DNA of 41,081 bases, from assembly GCA_905480235.1 (NCBI GenBank), contig CAJQPP010000046.1, forward strand, positions 1 to 41,081, given 5' to 3'. The notes under the pieces are model-generated. The model saw only the letters and a list, made by a program, of their open reading frames with translations. It had not been told where the DNA came from and did no database searches. The DNA comes from an uncultured Pirellulaceae bacterium. GTDB taxonomy: Bacteria > Planctomycetota > Planctomycetia > Pirellulales > Pirellulaceae. The translations under genes and the position numbers were made by a program. Positions 18,172-27,953 of this stretch are shown piece by piece. The stretch's first letter is position 1. Every line of letters starts with the position of its first letter.

Positions 18172-19104
18172 ATGAGTTATCTGATTGAACTCCAAAGCAT
18201 TTCTAAATCCTATCGCAAGATGGTGGCATTGAAGGATGTTTCGTTGCAAGTGGAGCATGGGGTCACCGGTTTACTGGGCCCTAATGGAGCCGGGAAGTCG
18301 ACTTTGATCAAAGTTCTTTTGGGTCTGGTGCGTCTCAATAGTGGAAGCGGGACGGTACTCGGCAAACAATTGGGAAAAGAGGGCCGCGAAATTCGCTCGC
18401 TTGTTGGGTACATGCCCGAGGACGATTGCTATTTCACGGGCATGACGGGAATCGAGATGGTCACCTTTTGCGCGTCTTTGTCGGGGATTGCTGCCGGTGA
18501 AGCGATGCGCAGATCCCACGAAATTTTAGATTTTTGCGGTGTCCAGCAGGAGCGTTACCGAAGTGTCGAAGGTTACTCCACGGGCATGCGGCAGAAAGTG
18601 AAATTTGCAGGAGCGATCGTTCATGATCCTGATTTTTTGATTTTGGATGAGCCAACCTCAGGGTTGGATCCGGAAGAGCGGGAGTCATTGCTTAACCGGG
18701 TCAGTGTATTGTGCAAAGGTTTTCAAAAATCGGCTTTGATATCTACGCATATCCTCCCCGACGTACAAGCCATTTGTGATAACGTGATTATTCTGGCCGA
18801 AGGGGAAGTCAAAGTCGCAAGTAGTTTGAGCGAGTTAAGCAAGCCGACCTCCCCCCAATACACCGCTGCGGTTGTAGAAGGTGAGGAACGCCTGGTTTCC
18901 GGATTGAATCGGGTGGGTTTGCAGGCAGCATTAACTCCCGAAATGAAAGTTAGCGTCAGAGTGGATAAGGAAACGGATCTGCAACGTATCTATGAAGTTT
19001 GCGAGCAAGACCGTATCGTCCTGAAGTCGCTCGTGCCGAGCTTAAATTCATTACAAGAAATATTTATGGCTGCGATTGGCGGGGGTAGTAATGCCAATTC
19101 ATGA
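18172..19104 (+). CDS. ABC transporter ATP-binding protein (first of two)
   Basis: 310 residues. The Walker A GPNGAGKS is at 36-43, the ABC signature appears as YSTGMRQ (135-141), and Walker B FLILDEP is at 155-161, followed by a switch His in STHIL. It belongs to the CcmA/NatA-like branch whose members work with a separate permease of about six helices. About 80 residues after the nucleotide-binding domain form a C-terminal extension seen in this branch. The permease gene begins inside its last codons (14-base overlap), so the two are translationally coupled. Confidence 0.93.
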   Translation: MSYLIELQSISKSYRKMVALKDVSLQVEHGVTGLLGPNGAGKSTLIKVLLGLVRLNSGSGTVLGKQLGKEGREIRSLVGYMPEDDCYFTGMTGIEMVTFCASLSGIAAGEAMRRSHEILDFCGVQQERYRSVEGYSTGMRQKVKFAGAIVHDPDFLILDEPTSGLDPEERESLLNRVSVLCKGFQKSALISTHILPDVQAICDNVIILAEGEVKVASSLSELSKPTSPQYTAAVVEGEERLVSGLNRVGLQAALTPEMKVSVRVDKETDLQRIYEVCEQDRIVLKSLVPSLNSLQEIFMAAIGGGSNANS

Positions 19105-20191
19105 TGTCGGTTATCGCAAGTGGAAGGGCGAATTCACAGCAACGTGGTCGCGTTGGCTGATCATCTCTAGCGCAGGCATCCGTACCGCGCTCAGCAGTCG
19201 TTGGATAAAGCGGATTCTAATTGCCAGTTGGTTGCCCGTGATCTACTTCGCGCTGATCCTGTTCTTCTTGGAAAACGTCTTCATCGCCCCTCAGATGGCA
19301 GCGTTGCAAATTCAAAATTTATCTACCAATGATGCGTCGAGTGGGATTGATAAAGCCGTTGTATTACCATCGGGAATTCAGGCGGAACTAGACGAAAAGA
19401 TTGATCTCGCGGAGGAGGCCGTTGTTCAAAAAACACAAGAACAAGCGCTCATTAATTCTCCGCTTGGTCAATTTTTACCGGGTGATGGTCGAGTATTATT
19501 GGAGAGCTTAAAGAGCAACGATCAATCCGAAATGCGACACACGGTCTGGAGTTATGTGTTTTCCACTTTTTTCCAATACTCTCAGGGTTTCGCGACTTTG
19601 ATGGTGGTGGGATTGATCGTGCCTCCACTGATTTCTCGTGACGTGCGGTCTCGAGCTTTGTTGCTTTATTACTCGCGTCCCATTACCCGCGTTGAATATG
19701 TCTTGGGGAAGCTGGCTATTCCTGGATTCGTCCTGGTCTTGATCACCGTGGCGCCGGCGATGGTGCTTTATTTGGTTGGCGTTTTAGTGAGTCCCAACCT
19801 GAGCGTTTTGGCGGATACATGGGATCTGCCTTTCCGTATTGTTGCCGGAGCGGCCGTCTGTATTATTCCCACCTGTTTGCTGGGACTATTACTTTCCTCG
19901 CTTTCCCAAGAGAGTCGTTTTGCAGGGTTCGCTTGGTTTACGGTTTGGGGCCTCGGGGCGGTCGTGTGGATGGGAATCTACACGTCAAAATCACAGGGTG
20001 GGCAGGTGGCTTACGACAGCGAATGGTCTTTAATTTCCATTTATGCAACTATTGGACGAGTGCAGGCATGGGTCTTTGGATTGGAAGTCGAAGTGGCGCG
20101 TGTCGCACCATCGCTCATCATGTTAATAGTCATTTCAATTTTTTCGGCTATCTGGATGTATCGCCGTGTCTCAGCTCCCATCAGGATCTAG
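19091..20191 (+). CDS. ABC transporter permease (first of two)
   Basis: 366 residues from the ATG at 19091; a GGCGGGGG stretch just upstream can serve as ribosome site. The frame also opens at a TTG five codons earlier. There is one hydrophobic segment at about 44-66, then a long extracytoplasmic loop, then a cluster of about five membrane helices from about residue 165 to the end, as in ABC-2 type (NatB/YhaP-like) permeases. The motif RDVRSRALLLYYSRPITR, typical of ABC-2 permeases, follows the second helix. It is sandwiched between two ATPases. Substrate unknown. Confidence 0.85.
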   Translation: MPIHDVGYRKWKGEFTATWSRWLIISSAGIRTALSSRWIKRILIASWLPVIYFALILFFLENVFIAPQMAALQIQNLSTNDASSGIDKAVVLPSGIQAELDEKIDLAEEAVVQKTQEQALINSPLGQFLPGDGRVLLESLKSNDQSEMRHTVWSYVFSTFFQYSQGFATLMVVGLIVPPLISRDVRSRALLLYYSRPITRVEYVLGKLAIPGFVLVLITVAPAMVLYLVGVLVSPNLSVLADTWDLPFRIVAGAAVCIIPTCLLGLLLSSLSQESRFAGFAWFTVWGLGAVVWMGIYTSKSQGGQVAYDSEWSLISIYATIGRVQAWVFGLEVEVARVAPSLIMLIVISIFSAIWMYRRVSAPIRI

Positions 20192-20194
20192 GTC

Positions 20195-21139
20195 GTGATT
20201 GAATTTCATAAAGTCACGAGACTCTACAAAACCGTCATCGGGGTCAACGATATTTCACTGAAAATCGGGCCTGGTGTTTATGGTTTGCTGGGCCCCAATG
20301 GCTCGGGGAAAACCACCTTTATTAATTTGGTGATGGGACAGCTTCGCCCGACCATGGGACATTTGTCGGTATTTGGGATGGATCCCTGGCAGAATGAAGG
20401 CTTGCTTAATCGGATCGGCCTATGCCCAGCCATTCAGGCTCACTACCCGTTTATTTCGGGAGTGAAATGGGTAGCTTATTTAACTCAGTTGCGTGGTTTT
20501 CCACGTAAGCAAGCTCATCAAATGGCGGTCGAATCCATGACCGTCGTCGGGATGGAGCAAGCCATGAATCGAGCCATGAGCAGTTACTCGCTGGGCATGC
20601 GTCAAAGGACGGTTTTGGCTCAGTCAATCGCCCATAAGCCGGAGTTGTTAATTCTCGACGAACCTTTCAATGGACTCGATCCTAAAGGACGTTATGAGAT
20701 GACCCTTTTCCTGAAATCTTGGGTGAAAGAGGGGCGGAGTGTGATCCTGGCGAGTCATATTTTGCATGAAGTCGAGACGCTCAATCCATCACTGCTTTTG
20801 GTTTCCGGGGGTCGATTGTTGGCCTCGGGCTCTCCCCAGCAAGTACGTTCCATTTTGGCGAATTGCCCAAATTCCATCCGTGTCCGTTGCCGTCAGACCG
20901 CCGAACTGGCCGCCTTGGTGGCAAGTAATTTTGAGATTGCCAGTATTTCCATTGACTCCAAAAAGCAGGAGCTTGCAATTGAAACCATGAGTCCATTGGA
21001 ATTACTCAAGTTATTGCCGGGTCTGGCCATCAAAAACAATTTGCTTATTTCGGAATTAAGATCGTCAGACGATTCGTTACAGAATATTTTTAGCATGCTC
21101 ATGCTGATTCACCGCGGCGGCATGCGTTTACCGGAGTGA
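20195..21139 (+). CDS. ABC transporter ATP-binding protein (second of two)
   Basis: 314 residues from a GTG three bases after the stop of the preceding permease. Walker A GPNGSGKT is at 33-40, the signature is YSLGMRQ (131-137), and Walker B LLILDEP is at 151-157. It belongs to the same branch as the first ATPase but is clearly divergent from it, so this is not a recent duplication. The C-terminal 90 residues form the usual regulatory extension. The next permease begins five bases after its stop. Confidence 0.92.
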   Translation: MIEFHKVTRLYKTVIGVNDISLKIGPGVYGLLGPNGSGKTTFINLVMGQLRPTMGHLSVFGMDPWQNEGLLNRIGLCPAIQAHYPFISGVKWVAYLTQLRGFPRKQAHQMAVESMTVVGMEQAMNRAMSSYSLGMRQRTVLAQSIAHKPELLILDEPFNGLDPKGRYEMTLFLKSWVKEGRSVILASHILHEVETLNPSLLLVSGGRLLASGSPQQVRSILANCPNSIRVRCRQTAELAALVASNFEIASISIDSKKQELAIETMSPLELLKLLPGLAIKNNLLISELRSSDDSLQNIFSMLMLIHRGGMRLPE

Positions 21140-21143
21140 GGGA

Positions 21144-21977
21144 ATGGGGTTGATTAACAGCGTCTTTGCGACGGTCCAATTTGAATTACTCCGCGTGCTC
21201 ACTTTGCGGCGATTGAGCGTTGCTGTCATTATGGCTTTGTTCCCACCGATGATGCTCTTTTTCCTTCAAGCAGGAGGGGCCTTAGCGGCGCCGGTTTTTA
21301 TCATGACGCTTTTTTGCGGCATGATATGTCTCTTGTCGCTTCTGTTGTGGTCCACATCGAATGTGTATGCGGAACTGGAGGGGAAAAGTTGGACCTTCAT
21401 TACCTCTCGACCCTATGGCCGTTGGTCAATTTTGTTTGGGAAATTTTTCGTAGCTTTCTTGGTCTCTTTCCTGATTTCCTGGGTCGCCCTTTCGCTTTGT
21501 ATGTTGGTTACGGCAGATTTGGAATTCAACATACTTCAACTGGTTGACGACACCGATGTATCTAAACTTCGGATATGGCTCTCCTTAAGTGGCCTGCTCT
21601 TTTTAGCGAGTATGGTTTATGCGGCGATTTTTTCCTTATTCGGGGTACTCATTCAAAGGCGAGCGATGGCCGCTGCCGTGGTCTTCTTCGTTGTTGTTGA
21701 GGTTGCGCTTGCGGTAATCCCTGCGGTCGTTGGGAAATTTGCCATGACCTTCCATATGTTTTGTCTACTGACCCACTGGGTGGGTTGGATCCCTCCTGCG
21801 GACTCAACAAACGACGACTCCAACCAAATTCTGAATGATTTTATTTTGGTCTATGGGCGACAGGATTCGTGGGTGCACTTGGCCGTTATTTTTGCGACCA
21901 CGGTTCTCTCGCTTTCTGTGGCTGCTTACGTTATCTGCAAACGCGAGTACATTACCTTGGAAGATTCCCAGGTTTGA
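21144..21977 (+). CDS. ABC transporter permease (second of two)
   Basis: 277 residues with about six hydrophobic segments, beginning at about residue 25 and ending at about residue 265. The loop EGKSWTFITSRPYGRWSILFGK after the second helix is the ABC-2 permease motif, with SRPYGRW comparable to SRPITR in the first permease. It closes the four-gene cassette. It ends 7 bases before the convergent ComEC-like gene. Confidence 0.85.
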   Translation: MGLINSVFATVQFELLRVLTLRRLSVAVIMALFPPMMLFFLQAGGALAAPVFIMTLFCGMICLLSLLLWSTSNVYAELEGKSWTFITSRPYGRWSILFGKFFVAFLVSFLISWVALSLCMLVTADLEFNILQLVDDTDVSKLRIWLSLSGLLFLASMVYAAIFSLFGVLIQRRAMAAAVVFFVVVEVALAVIPAVVGKFAMTFHMFCLLTHWVGWIPPADSTNDDSNQILNDFILVYGRQDSWVHLAVIFATTVLSLSVAAYVICKREYITLEDSQV

Positions 21978-21984
21978 ACAATCG

Positions 21985-24456
21985 TCACCAAGGTTGCTCC
22001 GTCCAAGCTCGAATATTCAGCCGTTCCTTTTTAACTTCAACTCGCAGCGCACCGGTATTTCCGGTGTGGAAAATGCGGGAGTGTAGATCGTCTGGTAGGA
22101 ATAACGGGATTTCAGTGTTTTTCCCCCGACCAGCACTGACGATCACGATGTCCGGACGGCACCACGCCAGGAACTCCGTGGGTCGGCTATTTTTGCTGCC
22201 ATGATGCGGAGCCATCACAATGTCGTAATGGCAATCCTTGGAGGCAAGTAGTTGATCCAATCCAGTCGCCTCCAAATCACCCGGCAGCAACATTCGAAAA
22301 CCGTCAAACTCTATCGCCAAGACAATACTGTTGGCGTTGTCGGATCCTGGAAGTCCCTCGTGGGGGGGACTCAATATTTTCAGGTTGCCTGGAGAAAGAA
22401 AATTTAAAGGGGTGCCTTGAGATACCTGTTGGATATGAATCCCTTGGCTGGCCAACGATTCCAGTAATTGGGACACCATAGGAACTTGGGTGGCTTTATT
22501 TTTCAGTCGAGGTGTGACCAGAACTCTATCGATGGCGAATTTTTCTGCCAGCGCGGGTAAACCATTGAAGTGATCTGAGTCTGCGTGTGAGATGATAACG
22601 GCATCCAAGTGATGAATGCGGTTTTCCCAGAGTAATGCAGAAGCGGTGGTCTGTGCGTGCTTGGGTGAACCGAAACTGCCGCAATCATAAAGCAGGTTTT
22701 TACCACCGGGTAACTGCAACAGCACGCATCCGCCATGCCCGACATCCAAGACCGTGACGAGCAGATTCTGGCGATTTTTCGCCGTCCGGGACGCCCTCCA
22801 GTCCGGTCCCCACCAACCGAGGACAAACCACATTAAAACAGCAACTATTACCCAGTGAATTTTGTGATTATGGAATTTCAGGTAAATCAACCAAAGTGCT
22901 GAATAGAAAACCAGCACGGCAATGGTCGTGGGACCGGCGGTCCACCAGTGACCGCCAGGAATCTGGCTGCTCGTTTGTACGGTCTCTTGGATAAGCCAAA
23001 GCGAGGCATTGCAGCCTGACGCAAGCAAATGAGCAAGCGGAGGAAACCAACTTCCAAATAAAAGAATTCCCAAGCCAAAAACAAGGCTGAAAAAAAGCGG
23101 GACAAGTAATAAGGGGTTAGCCAGCAAAGCAATCGGCGCGACGATGTGAAACTGACTCGCGACTGCCGGTAATGCGAATAACCATATGATGGCGCTCACG
23201 GCAAACGCCGAATAGGTGAACTGCAAGATTTGCCCACGCCAGCGTTCGCAGGTTGAGTGTGAGCTTTCGATCAGGCGATCGATTGGATCCGTCGATCTTG
23301 GCACAGTGATCCAATTTTTGAAAAAGATAAGCGTGCCGACGGCGAGGAAGGAGAGTTGAGCACCTGCGCCAAATAATTGAACCGGATTGATAACGAGGAC
23401 AACGATGCCTGCTAACGCCAAGCTGTTAAATGAAACGGCGGTCCGCCCTATCCAGCGACAATAACAAAAAATACAAATCAAGATGGTCGCTCGAGTAACG
23501 GGCGGTCGGAATTCGACCAGAGCCGCATAGCAGATCACGAATAGCATGGTCAAAAACAAGCCCTGGCGCCTGGAAAGTAAACCGAACCGCGGGAGCACAA
23601 GAAAAAGTCCCGCCAATATCCCTACATGCAATCCAGAAATTGCCAACAAATGCACCGTACCACTGAGCAGGAAATTGTCACGCGTTACGAGTGCCAATTG
23701 ATCGCGGTTGCCCAAAAGCATGGCAGATGCCAGAGGTGCGTTCGTCGGCGAAAGGTAAAGCCACAACAGTTGATCCAAGTGGCTTCGGAAATGGCTGAGT
23801 GACCTGGCCAGGCGATTCCCATGGCTTATGGGTGTCAGCGAATCGGCATGATTGAGATCTAGCCAACAAAGTGTGCGTCGGCCTCGAAAGTAGTCTTGAG
23901 TATTAAAATCGCCTGGATTAGTTGGCGGACCTACCGCGCTCAAACTCCCCGCAACTTCAATCCGATCACCGGCCGTAAGAGCGGCGAATTTTCCGTCCGC
24001 AAAAATTTCTACGTACCCATAGGCGGGGCGGAAAATTCCATGATCGCGAATGGAATCCACTGCTAAAACCAGTCGAGAGCGGGGACCGCGGGGCCGCGAA
24101 TATTTTTGTTGTTCGGTATCCGCTGCCGACCACTTGGGCTGGCCGCGGATTTTTCCGCGCACGACGACCGGGGTTGCATCTAACTGAGCAAACGTCCCGA
24201 TGTCTCGATAGGCAATCCAGTTCCAATGCAGGTTGTGCCAAACACCACCCAGAATAAATAGGGCACCTAGCATTGCGATCGAAGAAGCAACGTGATGCTG
24301 CTTAAAAAAGAGGCTACCCCAGAAAATGAGGCAAGGGATGAATGCGGCCAACCAGATCAACGGGGGGAAACCCAACAAGCGATCGGCAAGGATTCCGAAA
24401 GCGACGGCCAAAAAAACCCTCAACAAAGGTTGGTATAAAGGCGGCGACTTGTTCAC
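21985..24456 (-). CDS. comEC: ComEC/Rec2-family DNA uptake channel protein
   Basis: 823 residues from a GTG at 24456. N-terminal helices and a soluble DUF4131-like part (about 1-200) are followed by the ComEC/Rec2 membrane core (about 215-500), which includes LLAISGLHVGIL, a hallmark of the family. The C-terminal metallo-beta-lactamase-like domain (about 555-823) has DVGHGGCVLL, the metal-binding HADSDH and the APHHGS motif. In competent bacteria this protein carries single-stranded DNA across the inner membrane. All three parts are present, so the gene looks functional. No other competence gene is in the window. Confidence 0.93.
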   Translation of the reverse strand: MNKSPPLYQPLLRVFLAVAFGILADRLLGFPPLIWLAAFIPCLIFWGSLFFKQHHVASSIAMLGALFILGGVWHNLHWNWIAYRDIGTFAQLDATPVVVRGKIRGQPKWSAADTEQQKYSRPRGPRSRLVLAVDSIRDHGIFRPAYGYVEIFADGKFAALTAGDRIEVAGSLSAVGPPTNPGDFNTQDYFRGRRTLCWLDLNHADSLTPISHGNRLARSLSHFRSHLDQLLWLYLSPTNAPLASAMLLGNRDQLALVTRDNFLLSGTVHLLAISGLHVGILAGLFLVLPRFGLLSRRQGLFLTMLFVICYAALVEFRPPVTRATILICIFCYCRWIGRTAVSFNSLALAGIVVLVINPVQLFGAGAQLSFLAVGTLIFFKNWITVPRSTDPIDRLIESSHSTCERWRGQILQFTYSAFAVSAIIWLFALPAVASQFHIVAPIALLANPLLLVPLFFSLVFGLGILLFGSWFPPLAHLLASGCNASLWLIQETVQTSSQIPGGHWWTAGPTTIAVLVFYSALWLIYLKFHNHKIHWVIVAVLMWFVLGWWGPDWRASRTAKNRQNLLVTVLDVGHGGCVLLQLPGGKNLLYDCGSFGSPKHAQTTASALLWENRIHHLDAVIISHADSDHFNGLPALAEKFAIDRVLVTPRLKNKATQVPMVSQLLESLASQGIHIQQVSQGTPLNFLSPGNLKILSPPHEGLPGSDNANSIVLAIEFDGFRMLLPGDLEATGLDQLLASKDCHYDIVMAPHHGSKNSRPTEFLAWCRPDIVIVSAGRGKNTEIPLFLPDDLHSRIFHTGNTGALRVEVKKERLNIRAWTEQPW

Positions 24457-24608
24457 TGGGGGCCCTCGCTCTCGTCACGCTGACATTCCAGATTTTAGTC
24501 TCCGGAATCTCTGGGCACTTGGAAAGGGTGCAAATCGTCCTTCATCGTGTTTTCTGGCGATTGCTGGCGTAAGCCAAGCGAGGTAACCCCTGAGAGAGAC
24601 AAGCGAAT

Positions 24609-25295
24609 TTAGCGACGCACCGAGGGCAGCGACCGCGAACTCCGAAGTTCCGTGGGGCGGTCCAAAAATGTAGATCGAGCGGACCGGGAAGACCCGTCCA
24701 AGGTCGACATTTTCCATGCTGGCGGAGTGCGAGCGGAGCGGTTCGAGGAATCGACGGGCCTCCGGGTGGCTTGGTGTGGCGGAAACCCTGGCGCGACCTC
24801 TGGCGAATCAATCACAACGACGGTCGCTCTACGACTCTCCCCCAAGAGGCCGTATGGATCGCAATCCGGACCACAATAACCGCTATCACGCCTCACGGGC
24901 GGCAACAAACGAATATTTGCCAAGCGATCCAAGCAATCCCGGAATCGGGGGACCATTGTATTGCTACTAGTACGACAAACGTCGCCGAAACAGCTATGAT
25001 CGACGTAGACAGAAAACGGGCTGGGCCAGTGTACGGAGAGATTCTTAAATGAAAGGCCCCGTTTATGTTCGCAACTACAAACTTCATCCATTCGCTCGTA
25101 ATAAGGTTGGCCACGCCAACCATAGCAATTTGCTCGCGGAATTTGGTGGTTGCAATTCGGACAATTCTCCGTGTTTTGGACGTCGATGTACAATTCGCGA
25201 GCTCGTTGTGGGGAAAGCCCCTGAGCGGATAATCCGCCATGGGATTCGCTCAGAACGAGCAAAACGGTAACAGTTAGAACGAATTTCAACCACAT
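24609..25295 (-). CDS. cysteine-rich secreted protein of unknown function
   Basis: 228 residues. The N-terminus is a clear signal peptide: Lys4, a hydrophobic core to about residue 15, and probable cleavage after Leu-Ser-Ala at 22-24. About ten Cys residues are spread through residues 40-150, several in pairs (NCPNC, VCSC, YCGPDC), which suggests disulfides or metal binding outside the cytoplasm. The last 60 residues are rich in Ser, Arg and Pro and may be disordered. No family is recognised. The gene stands alone, with 195 bases to the divergent lipoprotein gene. The signal peptide and the Cys pattern make it more likely real than the overlapping frames. Confidence 0.65.
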   Translation of the reverse strand: MWLKFVLTVTVLLVLSESHGGLSAQGLSPQRARELYIDVQNTENCPNCNHQIPRANCYGWRGQPYYERMDEVCSCEHKRGLSFKNLSVHWPSPFSVYVDHSCFGDVCRTSSNTMVPRFRDCLDRLANIRLLPPVRRDSGYCGPDCDPYGLLGESRRATVVVIDSPEVAPGFPPHQATRRPVDSSNRSARTPPAWKMSTLDGSSRSARSTFLDRPTELRSSRSLPSVRR

Positions 25296-25490
25296 CGCGT
25301 CGCTACCTCAAACAAAATGTCAGGTCCCGTTATTTTCGAGAGCAGACCATCTATAATGAAATCGGCTGTGAGCCCTCCGGTTATTCGACCTGATTGTTAA
25401 ATCCGGCGTATGCGGATCGTAGCGGCTAGGGAAAATACGAAGTATTTGAGATCGAAACAAAATCCGTTTTAAGCAAAGTGTTCAGGTTCC

Positions 25491-27002
25491 ATGAGATTCG
25501 TTTGTGTATTAAGCGTGCTGGCTGTGTTGGCGATGATGGGTTGCGACCAGCAGTCCAAATATGACGTCATTGTGTTGCAGTCCAAGGTAAACCAATTGGA
25601 ATCACAACTTGGCACTCTCGAGGAGGAGGTGGGCAATGCGCGGGATCGCGTCGCCCTACAAAAATCCGTCAACCGGTTGCAGGAGGAAGTCGTTCAATTG
25701 CAACGTGCGTTGCAAGAGCTGAAAGTAAATCCCCAGAATGTTAAGACAGATGCCGGCTCACAAGCGGATTCGGTTGCTGAGGAACCGACTAGCAATAGCC
25801 CGACCGCAGAGCAGATCGCCGAGGCCATCGCTGGTTTTGAAGAGGCCGGAGCGCAGATTGATCGGGATGAGGAGGGAAATGTAATCGCCGTTCGCGCAAG
25901 CGAGTTTCCTGTGGAGCAAGCGGTGATGGCGCAATTGACCAACTTTGAAAAAATCAAGCAGGTGTCCGTGTCAGGGCCTTGGGTCACGCAAGAGATGTTT
26001 GAGATTTTTGGCCAATTACCATCGTTAGAAAGATTAGATGCCGGTGTCACGATTGCAGACGGCAAGGCTTTGGAAAATTTGGTGAGCTTGCCCCGTCTCA
26101 AATACCTGCAGTTGTTTCGCACGGACGTGGATGACGACGCTATGCAAGTGCTGGCGAAAATGCCTGCGTTGGAACAGTTGCGGTGCGGCCAAACTCGCAT
26201 CGGGGACGAGGGGCTTCAACATCTGTCAAATTTAAAGACGTTACGTGCGATTGACTTGAGTGACTGTAATCGCGTCACAGTGGCCGGTGTGGAATCGCTT
26301 TCGAGTCTACCAAAACTCAAGTTTTTGAAAGTTTGGGGCCCGTCCATTCAAGACAGCGCCATGGAATTTGTTGCGAAAATGAAAGCACTGGAAGTGCTGG
26401 GCCTAAATGACACAGCGGTCACCGATGCAGGGTTGGAGAAGTTGGCTGATTTGGAAAATCTAAAAGAGGTCCATCTTGTGCGGACGAGGATAGGAGACGC
26501 CACCTTGGCTGTGCTCGGAAAGATGCCGGGGATTCAAACGCTCCGTTTACGCGATACCCAAATATCAGACGCAGGTTTGGTTGAGCTTGCTGGCCTGGAA
26601 AATCTTAAGAAATTGGATCTCAGCGAAAACAGTTCACCGGGAATTTCTGACGAGGGTCTTAAGTCAATCGCCAAAATGAACAGCCTGCAAGAGCTGAATT
26701 TGTGGACGACTGCGGTCACGGATGAAGGAGTGAAGGCATTGGTGAGCTTACCAAATTTGACGTGGTTAAACCTCGATAAGACGCAAATTACCGATGCCAC
26801 ACCTGAGACGCTTTCTGGAATGGGGCAACTGGCCTGGTTGCACCTCGGTTCCAACGAGTTGACCGATGAGTCCATTGGACCGTTGTTAAAACTTGATCAA
26901 TTGAAATACCTCAACATCTCCTACACCGGTATTTCACAAGATGGTTTTTTCCAACTGGACGATGAGTTAGCCGAACGCGGCGGCGTTGTGGTTCCTCCGT
27001 AA
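25491..27002 (+). CDS. leucine-rich-repeat lipoprotein
   Basis: 503 residues. A lipoprotein signal ends with the lipobox LAMMGC (about 13-18), so the mature protein should be membrane-anchored. A short coiled coil follows (about 30-75, QSKVNQLESQLGTLEEEV), then a Thr/Ser-rich link, then at least ten leucine-rich repeats of about 24 residues in the style L-x-x-L-x-L-x-x-T-x-I-T-D-x-G-L (about 150-495). Such repeats in planctomycetes are common and are thought to bind proteins; the partner is unknown. It is divergent from the Cys-rich protein and convergent with the TIM-barrel gene. Confidence 0.88.
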   Translation: MRFVCVLSVLAVLAMMGCDQQSKYDVIVLQSKVNQLESQLGTLEEEVGNARDRVALQKSVNRLQEEVVQLQRALQELKVNPQNVKTDAGSQADSVAEEPTSNSPTAEQIAEAIAGFEEAGAQIDRDEEGNVIAVRASEFPVEQAVMAQLTNFEKIKQVSVSGPWVTQEMFEIFGQLPSLERLDAGVTIADGKALENLVSLPRLKYLQLFRTDVDDDAMQVLAKMPALEQLRCGQTRIGDEGLQHLSNLKTLRAIDLSDCNRVTVAGVESLSSLPKLKFLKVWGPSIQDSAMEFVAKMKALEVLGLNDTAVTDAGLEKLADLENLKEVHLVRTRIGDATLAVLGKMPGIQTLRLRDTQISDAGLVELAGLENLKKLDLSENSSPGISDEGLKSIAKMNSLQELNLWTTAVTDEGVKALVSLPNLTWLNLDKTQITDATPETLSGMGQLAWLHLGSNELTDESIGPLLKLDQLKYLNISYTGISQDGFFQLDDELAERGGVVVPP

Positions 27003-27030
27003 CGTTAAACGACCCCTTGTTCCACAGGAT

Positions 27031-27930
27031 CTACAACAGGCCTTCGCCCGAGTTGTGATCGGTACGGAAGGGGCTGCGGTTTTTCGGGTTGGACTTTTCC
27101 TGGGGAAAGAACTGAGCGAGGAAGTCAATTGACTGCTTTGCGAATACCGGCGCGTTGTAGCTGTGTCGGCTAAGTTCGACAAAGACCCCACCCTGATAGT
27201 CGATGTCTTGCAATGCGGCAAAGATCGGTGGGAAATGGATGTGGCCATCGCCAAACATCAAATGCTCATGGTCGCCCGCCTTCATATCCTCGATATGCAC
27301 ATTCACAATGCGATCTTTCCAACGCAATATGAAATCAACGATCGGGACTTCGCCCTGGCAAAATAAGTGCCCAATGTCCAAAGTCAGTTGAAACGCGGGA
27401 CTGTCGATCCATTGCAATAATCGCTCATAGGCGTTCATGGTATCGATCAACATTCCGGGCTCGGGCTCAAAACCAATGATGACGTCATTGGTTTCGGCGT
27501 ATTGAATTACGGGGTCCAGCGATTCGGCCAAACGATCCATCGCTGTTTGAAGGTTGATGGTGTCGGGTTTCTTACCTGACCACAAAGAGACGCAATCACT
27601 CCCCAAACTGGCCGCGACATCAATGCAACGCTTGAGGTATTCGATTCGCTGGAAACGGTTCTCGGATCCCTCACTGATCAAAGTGGGTTCGTGTTTGACA
27701 TTGGGGTTCAGGAGAAACCTGGCGCCCGTCTCTACCACGGTCTTTAACCGGTAAAGCTGCAATGCACTCTCGAATTCGCGCAGACGCGCATCGAATTGCG
27801 GGTCGAAAGGATTTAGCCAACCATGGTCTACGGTGATTGCAATCCCGTCGTACCCCAGCTCTGCGATTAACTCGATCGCTTGCAGGGAATGATGATTCGC
27901 CAGTCCGTTCGTGTTGTAACCGAGGTACAC
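27031..27930 (-). CDS. sugar phosphate isomerase/epimerase-like TIM-barrel protein
   Basis: 299 residues from a GTG at 27930. The frame stays open further upstream, but that part would overlap the end of the UbiA-like gene by 100 bases, and homologues of this type begin close to the LGYNTNG motif, so I prefer the GTG. No ribosome site is visible. The metal-binding residues of the xylose isomerase-like barrel are present: Glu in GFEPEPG, Asp and His in LTLDIGHLF, His in VNVHIEDM, and Glu in FVELSRHS. Function could be an epimerase, isomerase or metal-dependent hydrolase. It lies 23 bases after the UbiA-like gene on the same strand, so the two are probably one transcript. Confidence 0.82.
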   Translation of the reverse strand: MYLGYNTNGLANHHSLQAIELIAELGYDGIAITVDHGWLNPFDPQFDARLREFESALQLYRLKTVVETGARFLLNPNVKHEPTLISEGSENRFQRIEYLKRCIDVAASLGSDCVSLWSGKKPDTINLQTAMDRLAESLDPVIQYAETNDVIIGFEPEPGMLIDTMNAYERLLQWIDSPAFQLTLDIGHLFCQGEVPIVDFILRWKDRIVNVHIEDMKAGDHEHLMFGDGHIHFPPIFAALQDIDYQGGVFVELSRHSYNAPVFAKQSIDFLAQFFPQEKSNPKNRSPFRTDHNSGEGLL

Positions 27931-27953
27931 AGGTGCTTTGTCTAAAAAACGGA

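Noticed and set aside
17864..18175. A 103-residue plus-strand frame before the ABC cassette
   Set aside because: It overlaps the start of the first ATPase by 4 bases, but it lacks a ribosome site and recognisable motifs; composition is mixed.
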